64,000 nucleotides of DNA from the NCBI RefSeq assembly GCF_004359215.1, contig NC_090617.1:3262629-3326628 (forward strand), written 5' to 3'. Shown in pieces: positions 62,860 through 64,000 of this stretch. The stretch comes from Bremia lactucae (Eukaryota > Oomycota > Peronosporomycetes > Peronosporales > Peronosporaceae). The position numbers and the translations under genes were made by a program. Each line of letters begins with the position of its first letter. Within the stretch, counting starts at the first letter, position 1. The notes below the pieces were generated by a model, which was not told the origin of the DNA, did not search any database, and saw only the letters and a list, made by a program, of their open reading frames with translations.

Positions 62860-64000
62860 TGATGAAGAAGAAGGAGCTTCCACGCTACGCGTGAGATGTT
62901 CACTTGCTTGAGTGACCTAGAATGGAGCGCGGTCGATCAAATAAGTTTGACCGTAGGTGGACCAGCCGTTAGCGCAATGTTGCTCGCCATAAAAAAGTAC
63001 AATCAACATGCGGCTATCGCCGAGTTCTTTTAATGTGAACTCAACACGGCCCGAGGAATGGTCAAATTGCTTCACCAGCAAGACTCTCAACAAGCAGAAA
63101 TGTTCAGAAAACAAGGGGCTTAACAGTTGGAACTGTTGAGACAGCAGCATGTACAAGCTGCTGACGGGCCGACGTATGCGCGACGACTCCTTGTAAAGAT
63201 AGCTCGTCGAATTTGACGATGCCACAGAAGCTCGCCGCATCAATGGCGATACGACGAAGTTAAGTTTGGTATGCTCAACTTGGCCAGACGAGCCAAATTT
63301 TGGGCTTTACGGCTCAAGCTTCACGACTCATCCGTGTTTAAATAGTACGAGATCTTTATGGCCCGCCTCAGGCAAACTTTGAGCCGGCACGTGCCGAATT
63401 CAGAGCTCGACATGTGCACTGGATATTTTTGAAGCAGGGCAAGCGTCATACTCACGCGTATGCTCATCGCAGACGATACTTATTCAGTTGTATTGTGAAT
63501 AAACTAATTGATGAACAGGCACAGATTACTGTAATCATCAAGGGTCTGCAGGTGTCCCGTCATGAGTCACCTGTTCCGTCTTGAACTAGATACCCTAAAT
63601 TATGCTATCTCTATAGCGGAACAGGAAGACTTCAGTCTGGAACAGGCTTTCGTCCACTCTAGTGATTATCGTCCACCGAGACGAAAAGAAGTCGAAGATC
63701 CAAAGCTCATGAATTTCTCGTATGCAGTGAGCGAAAACCCTCGCTTTTCAAATTAAAACGATTGCAAACCCACAATTGTTGTCAAAAGACGGGCCACTAC
63801 ACTTATGAGTGAAGTGCTTCACGCCCCAGTGTGTGCCACATTCGATCTCCGGCTAGGAACACCGGAGGACGCGGGTCCGACGCTGTTGCGAAATCGCAAC
63901 GGCGATACGGGCCGTAAAAAACGGTCGGGGTTCAGTAGGTACTGATCCAGCGACGTCAAGAGAATTTGCAGGTCTCTTAACGAAGTTGCTCCTAACACAC
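62860..64000 (+). pseudogene. gag: Gypsy C3 gag relic, runs off the window
   Basis: It follows the gag path of C1 and C2: GAGTGACCTAGAATGGAGCGCG at 62910, the LVEFDDATEARRINGD block at about 63205, AWPDEPNFG-type relics, and the frame 63562-63756 (HLFRLELDTLNYAISIAEQE) that corresponds to the gag C-terminal half. The zinc knuckle near 63770 is damaged. Many stops. It ends at the protease start as the window closes. Confidence 0.75.

Overview
The window reads as repeat-packed eukaryotic nuclear DNA, most likely from an oomycete (downy mildew or Phytophthora group). I base this on the style of the PDR-type ABC transporter pieces, on the mix of Ty3/gypsy, Ty1/copia and LINE elements, and on a small secreted cysteine-rich protein of the kind such pathogens encode. 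The species cannot be named from sequence alone. Almost all the DNA is retrotransposon, mostly broken, nested or inverted. There are no bacterial operons, rRNA genes or CRISPR arrays.

Layout. 1-7090: pieces of three gypsy families, called A, B and C here, with LTRs and gag/pol relics in both orientations. 7092-7451: a piece of an ABCG/PDR transporter gene, cut by a degraded copia element (7452-11872). 11873-19195: gypsy A and B relics, a 100-N gap, and a decayed unknown gene near 15.7-17.0 kb. 19196-19690: more ABCG pieces. 19745-27850: one GC-rich LINE with a zinc knuckle, an OTU-like protease domain, an APE endonuclease and a reverse transcriptase, broken by stops and frameshifts. It also holds an exact 728-bp repeat joined by a single N, probably an assembly artefact. 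28381-40883: a 12.5-kb gypsy element (family D, minus strand) flanked by the 5-bp duplication AGTAT. It contains a second partial copy of itself and an antisense ORF between pol and the 3' LTR. 41190-47050: LINE tail, gypsy C/B/A pol relics and a second 100-N gap. 47051-50133: an LTR A split by a clean 381-bp solo LTR carrying a tRNA-like Pol III signature, a foldback element, a ~450-bp direct repeat, and directly after it an intact 53-residue secreted cysteine-rich protein gene. 50134-54404: gypsy B copy, ABCG relic and LTR A with the start of gag. 54405-55665: relic of a U-box ubiquitin-ligase gene. 55761-60306: a young copia element with an intact 1394-residue polyprotein. 60523-61882: an equilibrative nucleoside transporter gene with one frameshift. 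62432-64000: start of another gypsy C copy.

Host genes with a plausible present-day role are few: the small secreted protein gene, and perhaps the nucleoside transporter if its frameshift is a sequencing error. The only element that looks able to move is the copia at 55761-60306. All gypsy families seem to share a tRNA primer whose 3' end would be complementary to TGGTAGCACT, whereas the copia elements carry a primer site matching the anticodon arm of initiator Met tRNA (half-tRNA priming, as in Drosophila copia).

The most interesting signals are the antisense ORF of gypsy D, present in two diverged copies with its stop overlapping the end of pol; the Pol III-like boxes inside a solo LTR; the OTU domain in the LINE; and the small secreted cysteine-rich protein, which is shorter than a usual ORF cut-off.
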